Shown here piece after piece: positions 5,185-6,074 of a DNA stretch of 6,074 nucleotides. The stretch's first letter is position 1. Every line of letters begins with the position of its first letter. Location of the stretch: positions 1 to 6,074 of the forward strand of contig PLUJ01000262.1 in NCBI GenBank assembly GCA_003165455.1, written 5' to 3'. The DNA comes from Acidobacteriaceae bacterium (GTDB lineage Bacteria; Acidobacteriota; Terriglobia; Terriglobales; Acidobacteriaceae). The position numbers were made by a program, and so were the translations under genes. Under the pieces are notes generated by a model. That model saw nothing but the letters and a program-made list of their open reading frames with translations, had not been told where the DNA came from and searched no databases.

Positions 5185-6063
5185 CTACGTTTCGGCCTTG
5201 CTCGAATCAGACATCAACTGCACAACAGCCTCGATCAGCCCAGGGATGGTGAACTCTTTTGCTTCCACGTCCACCTCCAGGCCAAGCTCGCGCAACGTGG
5301 AAGAGGTCACGGGACCAATGGAGGCAAAGCGGATTCCGGCAAGCCCCTTCTTGCCCGCCCCTAGCAACGCCAAAAAATTCCGCACCGTCGACGAACTGGT
5401 GAAGGTGATCACGTGCGGACGGCGATTGACGTTTCGAAGCAGGCTTCGTAACCGAGACTGCGAAGATCGCGGCGCGACCGTCTCATAGGCTTCCACTACA
5501 TCGACAACGGCGCCAGCTTTGCGCAGTGCAAATGGAATCACGTCCCGCGCGACTTTTGCGCGCACAAGCAGGACGCGCTTCCCTTTCACTCTTCGCCGTA
5601 AGCTGCGGACGACAGATTCCGCGACGTATTCCTTGGGAACAACATCTACTTTCATGCCGCGCTCTTCGATTGCCTTCTTCGTGGCTGGACCGATGGCTGC
5701 AACGCTCAGGTGTGCAAAGTTTGGCTTGGTGAGGCGCAGCTTCGACATTCTTTCCCACATGGCTTCGACGCCATTGACGCTGGTGAGGATCAGCCAGTCG
5801 TAGTCTGCGAGATTGCCCAGGGCCGCGTCTAGCGATTTGAAACTGCGCGGCTGGCGAATTTCGATGAACGGAATCTCAATCACCGTTGCGTCCAGCTTGC
5901 GGAGTTCGGCGGAAAGTGCTCCTGCCTGATGGCGGGCGCGACCTACCAGCACTCGCACTCTGGTAAGTGGCTGCTTTGTCAGCGACGAGTCTGTCCGAGG
6001 AGAGTGTATTCGAGGGGAATTCGTTGGGGAAAGATTTGCCGAGGGCTTTGAATTCTTCTTCAT
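5185..6063 (-). CDS. hemD: Uroporphyrinogen-III synthase
   Basis: This cytoplasmic enzyme cyclises hydroxymethylbilane to uroporphyrinogen III with inversion of ring D, the branch point to heme, siroheme and cobalamin. The 292-residue product shows the two-lobed HemD plan. It begins VLVGRARHQAGALSAEL (38-54) and contains YDWLILTSVNGV (88-99), AAIGPATKKAIEERG (122-136), the RVLLVRAKVARDVIP hinge (163-177), EAYETVAP (191-198, with the family's conserved Tyr at 193), ITFTSSSTVRNF (219-230) and ASIGPVTSSTLRELG (247-261). The last three motifs echo the first lobe. The core (about 36-283) matches the usual 250 residues; residues 1-35 are an extra Ser/Pro/Lys-rich tail. Start ATG at 6063; only 11 bases of upstream sequence remain, so its ribosome-binding site and any partner such as hemC cannot be seen. 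It is not fused to a CobA methyltransferase domain within the window. Confidence 0.94.
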   Translation of the reverse strand: MKKNSKPSANLSPTNSPRIHSPRTDSSLTKQPLTRVRVLVGRARHQAGALSAELRKLDATVIEIPFIEIRQPRSFKSLDAALGNLADYDWLILTSVNGVEAMWERMSKLRLTKPNFAHLSVAAIGPATKKAIEERGMKVDVVPKEYVAESVVRSLRRRVKGKRVLLVRAKVARDVIPFALRKAGAVVDVVEAYETVAPRSSQSRLRSLLRNVNRRPHVITFTSSSTVRNFLALLGAGKKGLAGIRFASIGPVTSSTLRELGLEVDVEAKEFTIPGLIEAVVQLMSDSSKAET

Positions 6064-6074
6064 GGTTAGATTTC

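Noticed and set aside
1..6074. Defence island, biosynthetic cluster, toxin-antitoxin pair or mobile element
   Set aside because: Every sizeable gene has a housekeeping or general-purpose assignment, or is a lone unknown. No transposase, integrase, nuclease-partner or small antitoxin-like pair is present.

Overview
The window looks like chromosomal DNA from a soil-type bacterium, most likely an Acidobacteriota (Terriglobia-like). That placement is an inference from three things: moderately GC-rich codon use, a large secreted S9 peptidase of a kind common in that phylum, and an endonuclease III with the core signature TGFFRNK. No rRNA, tRNA, mobile element, CRISPR array or phage gene is visible. 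Coding density is high and the longest gene-free stretch is about 136 bases.

Layout. Two genes lie on the minus strand at the left: a DedA-family membrane protein (135-776) and, upstream of it, a 74-residue protein of unknown function (913-1137). A short divergent intergenic region (1138-1231) with an inverted repeat separates them from three plus-strand genes. These are endonuclease III (nth, 1232-2134), a 134-residue protein built on seven tandem 11-residue coiled-coil repeats (2240-2644), and an exported S9 prolyl-oligopeptidase-type peptidase (2739-4727). A convergent junction of 57 bases follows. Two minus-strand genes then close the window: a three-helix DUF2834-type membrane protein (4785-5135) and, 49 bases upstream of it, uroporphyrinogen-III synthase (hemD, 5185-6063). 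The rest of the heme operon, if there is one, lies beyond the right edge.

How the genes relate. They cover unrelated jobs: membrane homeostasis, base-excision repair, extracytoplasmic peptide hydrolysis and tetrapyrrole synthesis. No shared pathway is evident, so I read this as ordinary housekeeping and accessory chromosome, not a defence or biosynthetic island. The points most worth a second look are the hendecad-repeat protein with its 33-bp DNA repeats, a perfect 11-bp tandem duplication carrying two extended -10-like boxes just upstream of the peptidase, the roughly 75-residue basic N-terminal tail of Nth, and possible leaderless starts for nth and the coiled-coil gene. I found no convincing evidence of a new multi-gene system.
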